Shown here piece by piece: positions 8,187 to 15,462 of a DNA stretch of 26,558 nucleotides. The translations under genes were made by a program, and so were the position numbers. The stretch lies in NCBI GenBank assembly GCA_943913205.1, contig CALTWN010000013.1, positions 1-26,558 on the forward strand. Direction: 5' to 3'. Below the pieces are notes generated by a model. The model was not told the origin of the DNA. It searched no databases and saw only the letters and a list, made by a program, of their open reading frames with translations. Every line of letters starts with the position of its first letter. The stretch's first letter is position 1. The DNA is from an uncultured Bartonella sp. (GTDB lineage Bacteria > Pseudomonadota > Alphaproteobacteria > Rhizobiales > Rhizobiaceae).

Positions 8187-8715
8187 TATAACCCAATTAA
8201 TAAAAAATAATACTAGAATCATACCTGATTACCCCCGACCCGGCATACAATTTCAAGATATTACTCCTTTATTGGCTAATGCGTTAGCATTTAAAGATAC
8301 AATAGAAGCTTTAGCTCAAAAATGTATTGACGAAAAGATCGATAAGGTAGCAGCTATTGAAGCTAGAGGATTTATTCTAGGATCTGCTCTTGCATTGCGT
8401 TTGGGGGTTGGCTTTATTCCCATTCGTAAAAAAGGTAAATTGCCGGCTGAAACTATAAGTACTACCTATAGCCTAGAATATGGTGTAGACATTATCGAAA
8501 TACACAAAGATGCGGCAAGTAAAGGCGAAAATATTTTATTAATAGACGACATAATTGCAAGCGGCGGAACCGCCATCGCAGCCGCCAAACTACTTAAACA
8601 GCTTGGTGTAAATATTGTAGGGGCTTGTTTTATAACTAATTTAAGCTTTTTAGGTGGAGCCGAACAATTAAAACAACTAGGCATTAAAATATACTCCCTT
8701 TTAAAGCTACTTTAA
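8179..8715 (+). CDS. apt: Adenine phosphoribosyltransferase
   Basis: This purine-salvage enzyme makes AMP from adenine and PRPP. The PRPP-binding signature ILLIDDIIASGGTA spans residues 119-132. Family segments DYPRPGIQFQDITPLL (17-32), AAIEARGFILGSALA (58-72) and PIRKKGKLPAET (81-92) are all present. The 178-residue length is normal. The start is GTG, embedded in the last codons of petC, with AGAAGGA eight bases upstream. I recall apt next to the bc1 operon in other alphaproteobacteria; this was not checked. No functional link to respiration need be assumed, but translation is probably coupled to petC. Confidence 0.95.
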   Translation: MSDITQLIKNNTRIIPDYPRPGIQFQDITPLLANALAFKDTIEALAQKCIDEKIDKVAAIEARGFILGSALALRLGVGFIPIRKKGKLPAETISTTYSLEYGVDIIEIHKDAASKGENILLIDDIIASGGTAIAAAKLLKQLGVNIVGACFITNLSFLGGAEQLKQLGIKIYSLLKLL

Positions 8716-8792
8716 ACTAAATTAACATGTAAAAATCGGAACTTTAATAAGAATTTTGCATTATGAAAATATCTATTAAAGGGAGAATATAC

Positions 8793-9239
8793 ATGAAAAG
8801 ATTACTACTTTCTTCAGCTGGAGCTATAATGCTTACAGTTCCAGTATTTGCAGATGTTGGGCCAACTATACATACCGTTACAGGCGCTCGATCAATTGCA
8901 GATCATGCTTCTACAGTAAATTCTAGCGATGTTGCTCATTATGTAACACCAGGTGAAACAGATTTTGTGGTTTCTAGTATTATTAATGCTAACGTCAAGA
9001 ATAATCAAAATGAAACAATTGGGGAAGTTAAAGACATTGTTATTCGCTCAAATCAGTTAGAAGGCATCGTTGTAGCCGTAGGTGGTTTCTTGGGTGTTGG
9101 AGAGCGATATGTAGTTGTAGATCCATCTACAGTTCATATGAGCGTAGTTAATGGAACCTGGCGCATCAGCACAAATGCTACAAAAGATAGTTTAAAATCT
9201 GCACCAGAATTTAAATACGAAGGCCGATGGGCAAGATAA
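8793..9239 (+). CDS. Exported PRC-barrel domain protein
   Basis: A 148-residue exported protein. Residues 1 to about 19 form a Sec signal peptide (MKRLLLSS, hydrophobic core, cleavage after VFA before DVGP). After a Ser/Thr/His-rich linker comes a PRC-barrel: FVVSSIINANVKNNQNETIGEVKDIVI, then a LEGIVVAVGGFLGVGERYVVV strand set. Periplasmic or envelope PRC-barrel proteins of this kind are common in alphaproteobacteria; their function is mostly unknown, with stress or envelope roles suggested. An in-frame ATG at 8763 would add ten residues, but AAAGGGAGA is placed correctly only for the ATG at 8793, and only this start gives a clean signal peptide. It is monocistronic with its own terminator. 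Confidence 0.85.
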   Translation: MKRLLLSSAGAIMLTVPVFADVGPTIHTVTGARSIADHASTVNSSDVAHYVTPGETDFVVSSIINANVKNNQNETIGEVKDIVIRSNQLEGIVVAVGGFLGVGERYVVVDPSTVHMSVVNGTWRISTNATKDSLKSAPEFKYEGRWAR

Positions 9240-9251
9240 TAAGAAATTTGT

Positions 9252-9286
9252 AAGGCGTAGGATAACAACACTACGTCTTATTTTTT
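9252..9286 (+). terminator. Rho-independent terminator after the PRC-barrel gene
   Basis: AAGGCGTAG at 9252-9260 pairs with CTACGTCTT at 9271-9279 (nine pairs, one G-T) around a ten-base loop, followed by ATTTTTT. The T tract lies on the plus side, so it ends the rightward PRC-barrel transcript. The hairpin includes the stop codon of the leftward aminotransferase gene. Confidence 0.85.
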
Positions 9287-10396
9287 ATAAAACTTTTTTA
9301 TAGTATTTATAACCAAATCTTGATCTTCTCGCTTTAAATAAGGATGAATGGGCAAACTCAAAACTTTTTGTGACACTTTTTCTGTTTCAGGTAAACCTCC
9401 CTTTGCGCGGGGAAAATCCTGGTATGCCTTCTGTAGGTGTAATCCTTTTGGGTAATAAACCATTGTTGGTATATGATGTTCTTGTAAATGTCTTTGAAGT
9501 TCATTTCTGTCTTCTACCATTATCGTGTATTGCGCGTAAGCACTTCTCATATCATGCGGCACGTATGGAGTAATGCAAATATCGCTTAAATTTTGTGTGT
9601 AATATGTGCCGATATTGCTACGCCTTTCCATTTCATCTTCTAATATTTGTAATTTTTGCAATAATATTGCAGCTTGGATAGTATCTAACCTAGAATTTAA
9701 ACCTATTCGTAAGTTATCATATTGCGTGGCACCCTTACCATGAAATAAAATAGAACGCAGGATTTCTGCCTCCTCATCATCATTGGTAAACATTGCGCCG
9801 CCATCACCATAACAACCTAGAGGTTTAGCAGGATAAAAACTGGTAGACGCTATATGACCTAATGCGCCACACATACCGTCTTGTGTTTTACCGCCAATAG
9901 ATTGGGCCGCATCTTCTATAAGAAGCAAATTATTTTCAATAGCTATTTCTTTTATTTTATTATAGTTAGCAGCTAAACCAAATAAATCTACTGCTATAAT
10001 TGCTTTGGGCTGTAAAACGGCCTCTTCTTTTACCATAGAAATAGCCCGTTTTAAACTATCTATATTTAAATTATATGTACTGGCATCAATATCTATAAAA
10101 ACGGGCGTTGCACCTGCTAAAGCAATCACTTCAGCCGTAGCTGCAAAAGTAAAGCTAGGGCAAAACACAGCATCACCAGCTTTTATATTTTTAGCCATTA
10201 AAGGCATTAATAAAGCATCTGTACCATTGGCACAGCCTATAGCATGTTTTACACCTACATAATCAGCTAAGGCTTTTTCAAATTGTTGTACTGCTGGTCC
10301 TAAAATATACTTGCCACTAGATAAAACATCCATAATTGCAGCATCAATTTTATCTTTAATCCTGGTATAATTGGCACTAAGATCTATAAATTCCAT
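9278..10396 (-). CDS. WbpE-like DegT/DnrJ/EryC1/StrS sugar aminotransferase
   Basis: A PLP-dependent aminotransferase that converts a keto nucleotide-sugar to an amino sugar. The fold-type I landmarks are CANGTDAL (55-62), EDAAQSIGG (161-169), and the Schiff-base Lys191 in SFYPAKPLGCYGDGGA. RIGLNSRLDTIQAAILL follows. Length is 372 residues. The opening MEFIDLSANYTRIKDKIDA, the SFYPAKPLGCYGDGG segment and the LSLPIHPYL close strongly resemble Pseudomonas WbpE, which aminates a 3-keto UDP-GlcNAc-uronate. That is a family comparison from memory, and a related 3- or 4-aminotransferase is possible. It lies 57 bases downstream of the Gfo/Idh gene, the usual partner that makes the 3-keto substrate; the acetyltransferase and UDP-dehydrogenase partners are not in the window. 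Confidence 0.9.
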   Translation of the reverse strand: MEFIDLSANYTRIKDKIDAAIMDVLSSGKYILGPAVQQFEKALADYVGVKHAIGCANGTDALLMPLMAKNIKAGDAVFCPSFTFAATAEVIALAGATPVFIDIDASTYNLNIDSLKRAISMVKEEAVLQPKAIIAVDLFGLAANYNKIKEIAIENNLLLIEDAAQSIGGKTQDGMCGALGHIASTSFYPAKPLGCYGDGGAMFTNDDEEAEILRSILFHGKGATQYDNLRIGLNSRLDTIQAAILLQKLQILEDEMERRSNIGTYYTQNLSDICITPYVPHDMRSAYAQYTIMVEDRNELQRHLQEHHIPTMVYYPKGLHLQKAYQDFPRAKGGLPETEKVSQKVLSLPIHPYLKREDQDLVINTIKKFYKK

Positions 10397-10425
10397 ATAC
10401 CCTCGCTAAAAATAAAAATCGAATC

Positions 10426-10440
10426 ATACTAATTTAGTAT
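10426..10440. repeat. Short perfect inverted repeat in the Gfo/Idh-aminotransferase gap
   Basis: ATACTA, a 3-base spacer, then TAGTAT. It lies about 30 bases ahead of the aminotransferase start, in the only sizeable gap of this gene pair. It could be an operator or a weak hairpin. In DNA this AT-rich, a 6-bp arm may be chance. Confidence 0.3.
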
Positions 10441-10453
10441 AATTATATATCGC

Positions 10454-11392
10454 TTATTTATGCAACATATTTAAAATTTGTAAAACTGCTACTCCTTCTT
10501 CACCACAAGTGCGAGGTATTGATCGAGTTTTTATGCAATTTATAAAATGCTTTAACTCTTCATTAAGTGCCATTGCTTTATTTAAGCCTATATAGGTTGG
10601 TTGGCTACATTCGCCTTTTTGGCATTTCTCATCTACATGATACTCATATATTGCCAGTTTATTGTGCCAATCTTGCATATCATCCCATATTATTATAGCT
10701 TTTGTACCAACTACTATAAATTTTCTCTCACAATATGGGCTTAAGCGCGAAACGCTCAACGATGCTTTGATATCAGCGCCAAATTGCATATTTATTTCTG
10801 TAAAATCAAAATTATCATTTAAAATCTGTGAGCCATCAATATTTACAGATGTTGGTTCTTGTTTGGCTATGGCTAGCATAAGCGAAAGATCATGTGGCGC
10901 TAAGTCCCACATTGCATCACTTTTCGCATGAAATTTGCCAAAACCCCAACGCTTAGCATTTATATATTTAATATTACCTATAGCACCCACATCTATTTGC
11001 TTTTGCAACTCTTCAAAGGCACTATGAAAACGTAAAATATGGCCCACCATAACTATCGAATCTCGTTTTTTAGAATGTTCAATAACGCAGCGAGCTTGTT
11101 TTAAATCTAAAGAAATAGGTTTTTCTATAAAAACATCTTTACCATGTTCTATAGCTAAAATTGCATTTTCTGCATGAAATTGCGGTGGTAGTGCTAGAAT
11201 GATAGCATCTATTTTATCACAACTAAATAATTTACTGGGGGCTATAGCTTCGACATTATGTATGCTAGCAGTATGTTTAGCTTTATCCATATCTATATCA
11301 GATACGGCACAAAGGTGCCCCAAAGCCTTTAATGTTTTAATATGGTTTTGCCCCCAATAACCACAACCAAGCACGGCAATAGCTGGCGTCAT
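10454..11392 (-). CDS. Gfo/Idh/MocA-family NAD(P)-dependent oxidoreductase
   Basis: A 312-residue sugar dehydrogenase. An N-terminal Rossmann domain has AVLGCGYWGQNH (residues 6-17) and an acidic residue ending strand two (VSDID). The family EKP motif is in VFIEKPISLD, followed by MVGHILRFHSA, which carries a substrate-binding His. A DLAPHDLSLM segment (about 164-173) supplies the usual late catalytic Asp/His. In nucleotide-sugar pathways such enzymes (WlbA/WbpB type) oxidise UDP-GlcNAc-uronate at C3 for a following aminotransferase, which fits the WbpE-like gene just downstream; the exact substrate is inferred. A good ribosome site (AAAGGGGAT) fixes the start. It is divergent from tRNA-Met. 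Confidence 0.87.
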   Translation of the reverse strand: MTPAIAVLGCGYWGQNHIKTLKALGHLCAVSDIDMDKAKHTASIHNVEAIAPSKLFSCDKIDAIILALPPQFHAENAILAIEHGKDVFIEKPISLDLKQARCVIEHSKKRDSIVMVGHILRFHSAFEELQKQIDVGAIGNIKYINAKRWGFGKFHAKSDAMWDLAPHDLSLMLAIAKQEPTSVNIDGSQILNDNFDFTEINMQFGADIKASLSVSRLSPYCERKFIVVGTKAIIIWDDMQDWHNKLAIYEYHVDEKCQKGECSQPTYIGLNKAMALNEELKHFINCIKTRSIPRTCGEEGVAVLQILNMLHK

Positions 11393-11449
11393 AGCTTATC
11401 CCCTTTAGAATCAGTAATATTACACTTAAAATATACTATGCCTTTATGC

Positions 11450-11478
11450 TTGACAAAAATATAAAAAACGTTTTATAT
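11450..11478 (+). promoter_or_regulatory. Sigma-70 promoter of tRNA-Met
   Basis: A perfect TTGACA (11450-11455) is followed after 17 bases by TTATAT (11473-11478), ending 13 bases before the first base of the tRNA. Position and strength fit a stable-RNA promoter. Confidence 0.75.
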
Positions 11479-11491
11479 CAATATGCTTCAT

Positions 11492-11568
11492 GGCGGAGTA
11501 GCTCAGCTGGTTAGAGCAGTGGAATCATAATCCATGTGTCGGGGGTTCAAGTCCCTCCTCCGCTACCA
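11492..11568 (+). tRNA. tRNA-Met (anticodon CAT), elongator type
   Basis: The cloverleaf folds completely: acceptor GGCGGAG/CTCCGCT (with G1-T72), D arm GCTC/GAGC, anticodon arm GTGGA/TCCAT around loop ATCATAA (anticodon CAT), T arm GGGGG/CCCTC around TTCAAGT, and an encoded 3' ACCA. The initiator hallmarks (C1-A72 mismatch, three G-C pairs at the base of the anticodon loop) are absent, so it is elongator Met rather than fMet. A lysidine-modified Ile tRNA also reads CAT, but the body resembles alphaproteobacterial elongator Met. The anticodon stem has a G-T pair at its outer end. Confidence 0.93.
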
Positions 11569-11587
11569 TTTTCTTTGTTGCTAAAAC

Positions 11588-12382
11588 TTATCTATCTAAA
11601 TGTATTAATAAAAAGAGGTTTTCATTATCAAAATTTGATAAATTAGCCATAGTTGTTAAATAAACAGGAAATTCTTTATATTTTTGATCTAAATTTTCTA
11701 TAAAATAACGCGACTCGTAAACTCCGAATTCAGCTTTTATTTTCATATCATGTACAACGAAGCCTTCAAATAAAATTAAGTAATACATATAGATATAATA
11801 ATCAAAAGTTAAATAATTAAGCTCTTTGACTACTCCATCATAATTTATTTTTTGCCAAAATCTATCTAGAGTATCGGTTTTATAGATACATAATTGATTA
11901 AACCATAAATAAAGAGGGGTATTGAAATCTTTTGAGTTAATAACAGCCAAATCATCAATAAAAAACTTTTTGCTTTCTGACTTTATAAGTAAATCAAAAC
12001 TATCATTAACGGTTGTAGTATTGCCTAATAATAACTTATTAGTAAAATAATTATTACAAATTTGAATAAGATTTACATTTCTTATAAAAAAGCTTTCAGC
12101 ATCTAAAACAATTATATAGTCATATTTATGCTGAATAGCTTTTAAACCAAAAAACTTCTTAATGTTTATTATACCGTTATTGCTAAAGATACGTAAATCT
12201 TCTTCTAAAATAATCTTATTATTATAAACACCAAACTCTTCTGCTTACTCTTCATTAGTAAAAACAAACCAACAATCTGCTTGTAAATGAAGATTCATAT
12301 CTATAAAAGATTTTAAGAGTCTTTTCGCAAAAGTAAAATGTGGTGGATAAATAGGAATTAAAAAAGCAACAGCGGAACTCAT
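11588..12382 (-). pseudogene. Putative glycosyltransferase-like gene broken by one in-frame TAA
   Basis: Reading from the ATG at 12382, which overlaps the cupin stop as ATGA, gives 45 residues beginning MSSAVAFLIPIYPPHF. A TAA at 12247-12245 follows, and the same frame then stays open for 218 more residues to the TAA at 11588. The continuation has YDYIIVLDAESFFI (about residues 87-100), a DxE/DxD-like motif at the end of a beta strand as in nucleotide-sugar glycosyltransferases. No ATG follows the stop for over 100 codons, so reinitiation looks unlikely. Coding character on both sides of the stop and the exact operon junction argue that one base change killed a 264-codon gene. A sequencing error or stop read-through is the alternative. 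The family is not recognised beyond a capsule-type transferase look. Confidence 0.8.
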
Positions 12383-12726
12383 ACCTGTTCACTTCCATTG
12401 TCAGCACTTAAATATTTATCATTATTCGCGCCGGGTAATTTAACAACCGTGGTAATAGTATTATCTTCAAGACAAATAAAATCGGTGCTTATATTTGGCT
12501 CTATAATAATAATATCGCCAGCTTTGTATTCAACCCCATTCATTTTTACTCTACCTTTTACAATTACAGTATATTCGTGAGCTATTTTATGAAAATGCTG
12601 TGGATCATTATCACCCTTATTGTAAAATTTTACAGCAACCTCACATTCATTTGTTTTATACAAAGAAGGTTCAAAATTGCCAATAAACCAACCGCCTTTC
12701 ATCTCATGTAATTTTGCTATTTTCAT
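12379..12726 (-). CDS. Small single-domain cupin protein
   Basis: A 115-residue protein with one cupin beta-barrel. The metal-binding first motif is visible as DPQHFHKIAHEYTVIVKGRV (41-60) with H44, H46, H50 and E51, followed by GVEYKAGDIIIIEP as the second half. It has no signal peptide or membrane segment. Similar stand-alone cupins occur in sugar-nucleotide and capsule loci as epimerase/isomerase-like or sensing proteins; the activity here is unknown. It is the sixth gene of the leftward glycan cassette, ten bases after the second nucleotidyltransferase-like gene, and its stop overlaps the start of the broken glycosyltransferase. Confidence 0.75.
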   Translation of the reverse strand: MKIAKLHEMKGGWFIGNFEPSLYKTNECEVAVKFYNKGDNDPQHFHKIAHEYTVIVKGRVKMNGVEYKAGDIIIIEPNISTDFICLEDNTITTVVKLPGANNDKYLSADNGSEQV

Positions 12727-12736
12727 TTTATTTACT

Positions 12737-13465
12737 TTATTTGCTATTTTTACGGTCTTTATATTCAGATAGATATTCTGCTATCTGCAATTGCGTTTTA
12801 AGTGGAAAAAAATGCTCATTTCCTATTTTATATATATTTATATTTTTTTGTTTTAATATCATTTCATTCATTGTTTGAGATATAAAAAAAGAACCCTTTA
12901 TGGCATTGTCCTTACGGATAACATTTTTAGCGCAATCTATAAATTCTTTTCCATGTTTATAATAATAAAAAGAGGCAAGAGCATTCTTACTAACAGGACG
13001 CTTCTCTACAAATTCTATGGGACGTTCAGATTCATCTAACAACATAAAAGAATAGCGTGGATGGACAGATGTAAAACTAACAACACCGGCATCAGCGTTT
13101 TTTTCTCTAAATTGCGCCAATATTGTTTTATAATTTTCATCTACAAAATCGTCTATCGCCATTATAAGCAACTCTTCATCATTATCAACGTAAGAACTAG
13201 CTAATAAGGCTGTACATAATGCTCCCTTTGTAGATTGTTCTAATACCACTATTTTAGCTTTAGGCTCCAAACATTTTATAATAGAATCTACGCTAAAGCT
13301 CTCTATATCAGATTTCAAAATACAAAAAATCATGTTACTAGGATCTAATCGCTGGGCAAATTTTATTTGTTTTTCAAGAAGTGTAATCGGTGTAATTTCG
13401 GTTAAATAAAGCGGATAGCTATCTTTACCTATAATTGTATTACCCATTAAAAAAATTAAATTCAT
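12737..13465 (-). CDS. Nucleotidyltransferase-like protein lacking the catalytic signature
   Basis: A 242-residue protein with the overall plan of the sugar-phosphate nucleotidyltransferase two genes upstream. They share the opening strand (NLIFLMG versus NIVLPMAG), a QSTKGALCTALLA helix matching GITEGQICTVLLA, a central acidic strand end (MAIDDFVD versus TANSDQYID), a PRYSFMLLDESERPIEFVEKR match to the paralogue's WSYARVNERGLVVETAEKK, and GSFFISQTMNEMI matching GEFYTCPAYNYLI. The nucleotide-binding loop GxGxRF...PKPL is replaced by GNTIIGKDSYPLYL. It may therefore be catalytically inactive, regulatory, or use another donor. It starts one base after the HAD gene stop, within the cassette. Confidence 0.72.
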   Translation of the reverse strand: MNLIFLMGNTIIGKDSYPLYLTEITPITLLEKQIKFAQRLDPSNMIFCILKSDIESFSVDSIIKCLEPKAKIVVLEQSTKGALCTALLASSYVDNDEELLIMAIDDFVDENYKTILAQFREKNADAGVVSFTSVHPRYSFMLLDESERPIEFVEKRPVSKNALASFYYYKHGKEFIDCAKNVIRKDNAIKGSFFISQTMNEMILKQKNINIYKIGNEHFFPLKTQLQIAEYLSEYKDRKNSK

Positions 13466-13466
13466 A

Positions 13467-14090
13467 TTACATTCCTTGAACCAAATTTATCTGCTGCATT
13501 ATATTATTATAGGTAACTTCATTTGTGTTTTGAACTTTCAAAAGATAGGCGCCTGAAGCTATAGCGGCTTTTACACCATTTTCGTTATCTTCAACAATTA
13601 AACATTCATTTGGAGAAACTTCTAATTTATTCATAGCACTTAAATATATTTCTGGATCTGGTTTTGATTTGGCAACATCTTGATTAGACAACATTAAATC
13701 CAAATATTGTTCTAACTTAGAATATGACAGCATTAAATCCATAGTTTTGCGTATAGAATTAGAACAACAAGCCATTTTATAACCATGCGATTTTAAAGAT
13801 GAAAGCGCATATTCGTGAATAAAACACGGCCTGCAATATTTAAAAATATATTCAATAGTATATTGCTGTTTCATTTCGTTAATAAATGAATGCAATGCTT
13901 CTGGCAACGCTCTTTCAACTGTTAGCTTTTTTAGCTTTGCAGAAGTTGGCAAGCCGTCAAAATTTGTTATATGATCTGAGTAATTTATATTATAGCCAAA
14001 TAAAGCTAATGCTTTATTCAGGGCCTCATAATGCCAATCTCTAGCCTCGATTAGAACTCCATCCATATCAAACAAAATTGCCTTAATCAT
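13467..14090 (-). CDS. HAD-superfamily hydrolase, beta-phosphoglucomutase-like
   Basis: A 207-residue HAD subfamily IA enzyme. Motif I is DMDGVLIEARDWHYEALN with nucleophile D8 and acid/base D10. Motif II is the Ser in ACCSNSIRK, motif III the Lys in KSKPDPEIY, and motif IV VEDNENGVKAA. A helical cap lies between residues about 16 and 85. Such proteins are phosphatases or phosphomutases for sugar phosphates or polyol phosphates. In this cassette it would plausibly dephosphorylate or isomerise the precursor later activated by the nucleotidyltransferase; that is inference. It overlaps the end of the GDPD-like gene by 8 bases. Confidence 0.85.
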   Translation of the reverse strand: MIKAILFDMDGVLIEARDWHYEALNKALALFGYNINYSDHITNFDGLPTSAKLKKLTVERALPEALHSFINEMKQQYTIEYIFKYCRPCFIHEYALSSLKSHGYKMACCSNSIRKTMDLMLSYSKLEQYLDLMLSNQDVAKSKPDPEIYLSAMNKLEVSPNECLIVEDNENGVKAAIASGAYLLKVQNTNEVTYNNIMQQINLVQGM

Positions 14091-14706
14091 TAAAAAAATC
14101 CTCTGCCTCTTGGGGTTTATCGGTACATATCATTAAATTTTTACTTTGCAGATATTTGCATTTTTTAATAATTTGCCATTGATAATTTGGTGGTCTTTTA
14201 TGTAGCTCAGCAGAAACAATGCAAAGTTTTTTAGAACTTTGTAAAATATTATCTAGCAAATCGCTATCAAACCAATCTTGTGTAAATGAATCTAGCCAAA
14301 CTCCAGAGGCTTCATTTAATAAAGGAGCTATGGTTTGTATATCTGAAAGTCCTGTAAATGCGCATATATTTTTACTCATTTGTGCTATAAGGTCTGGTAG
14401 TGCCATGTCGAATGTAAAATAGTTAGTATGGTTATATTTTTTTAATATATCTAAAATAGCAGTCCCTAAACCATTTGACTTAATATTCAAAGCCAACCAC
14501 AAATTGCGATTTGCCATAATATCCAATAAATCTTCAAAGATAATTTCATTACCATTTGGGATATCATGCGCAATTACAATTTTACTGCCATAATCGCGTA
14601 AATCTGTTTCTGTACCAAAATTTAAATCAAATGAGCGCTTAAATGCTATAGCAGTATTATGCTCATCTTTATTTAACCAATAACCACGATGCGAAAGAAC
14701 TAGCAT
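14083..14706 (-). CDS. Short GDPD-fold (glycerophosphodiester phosphodiesterase-like) protein
   Basis: A 207-residue protein with the GDPD active-site pattern: H6-R7-G8 at the first strand, E33-T-D35 at the second (TETDLRDYG), and H47 in IVIAHD. The later NIKSNG and WLDSF positions correspond to barrel strands. It is shorter than typical GDPDs (about 240-250 residues) and lacks a signal peptide, so it is cytoplasmic. Known family activity is cleavage of glycerophosphodiesters to glycerol-3-phosphate. Inside a glycan cassette the likely substrate is a glycerol-phosphate or related phosphodiester sugar, but this is inference. It overlaps both neighbours (7 and 8 bases), which shows tight co-translation. 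Confidence 0.8.
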   Translation of the reverse strand: MLVLSHRGYWLNKDEHNTAIAFKRSFDLNFGTETDLRDYGSKIVIAHDIPNGNEIIFEDLLDIMANRNLWLALNIKSNGLGTAILDILKKYNHTNYFTFDMALPDLIAQMSKNICAFTGLSDIQTIAPLLNEASGVWLDSFTQDWFDSDLLDNILQSSKKLCIVSAELHKRPPNYQWQIIKKCKYLQSKNLMICTDKPQEAEDFFND

Positions 14707-15461
14707 TGCACCGCACTTTTTATTTTTTTGGAAACTTCGTGATTTAAAAAAAACTCTAAATCTTTTGGAATACCTAGCCCATACATACCGTTATATTCTT
14801 CACCTATAGGGTATATACCTATATTTTTACCTTCTTTTATAAGATAGTTATAAGCTGGGCAAGTATAAAATTCTCCGTTTACACGAATATTATCTCTTAT
14901 CATTTGCTTAGCGCTATGTATTAAGTCTTTTCCACGATAAAAATTAAAAATACCTACTGTTGCATTATTAGATATTACTTTTTTTTCTGCCGTTTCAACA
15001 ACTAGTCCCCGCTCATTTACTCTAGCATATGACCATTTAGGGTCGCTTGAATCCATGGTCATTATCATACCATCATACTTATTAGATTCAATAGCGTCTA
15101 AATATTCATTTATGTCTATGTCTATATATTGGTCGCTATTTGCTGTCATAAGGGGTTCCTCATTATCAAAAAACTTTAAGGCTAATAATACAGTGCAAAT
15201 TTGTCCTTCAGTTATACCATCGACAGCTATGACTTCCACATTTTTGGCATAAGATTTTAATTTTGGAATTAAATCATATTGTTCTATATGTTGTTTTTGG
15301 GCAATAAAAATAAATCTATGCTCTTGTTTTGGCATTAAATTATCGACTACTAATTTAATCATCGGAGTACCATGAATTTCTATAAGTGGTTTTGGCACTT
15401 TATAACCAGCATTAAGAAATCGGCTTCCTCGCCCTGCCATTGGCAATACAATATTTAACAA
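14700..15461 (-). CDS. Sugar-phosphate nucleotidyltransferase (NTP_transferase family)
   Basis: A 253-residue enzyme that activates a phosphosugar (or phospho-polyol) as an NDP derivative. The nucleotide-binding signature MAGRGSRF (8-15) and KVPKPLIEI (21-29) are complete, and the metal-binding Asp is D110 in TANSDQYID. It resembles glucose-1-phosphate thymidylyl/cytidylyltransferases but is compact. Neither the base nor the sugar can be assigned. The start is a TTG directly at the signature strand, one base after the stop of the upstream gene, with AAAGAGA just upstream; no ATG would keep the signature. It overlaps the next gene by 7 bases. Confidence 0.86.
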   Translation of the reverse strand: MLNIVLPMAGRGSRFLNAGYKVPKPLIEIHGTPMIKLVVDNLMPKQEHRFIFIAQKQHIEQYDLIPKLKSYAKNVEVIAVDGITEGQICTVLLALKFFDNEEPLMTANSDQYIDIDINEYLDAIESNKYDGMIMTMDSSDPKWSYARVNERGLVVETAEKKVISNNATVGIFNFYRGKDLIHSAKQMIRDNIRVNGEFYTCPAYNYLIKEGKNIGIYPIGEEYNGMYGLGIPKDLEFFLNHEVSKKIKSAVQC

Positions 15462-15462
15462 T

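Noticed and set aside
11492..11600. The tRNA-Met 3' end as an integration site for the adjacent glycan cassette
   Set aside because: No integrase gene and no second copy of the tRNA 3' end (TCCCTCCTCCGCTACCA) was seen up to the far side of the cassette; position alone is not enough.
12245..12247. A recoded TAA or alternative genetic code
   Set aside because: TAA ends many other genes in the window at the expected family length (for example mnmA at 2043-2045), so it acts as a normal stop.
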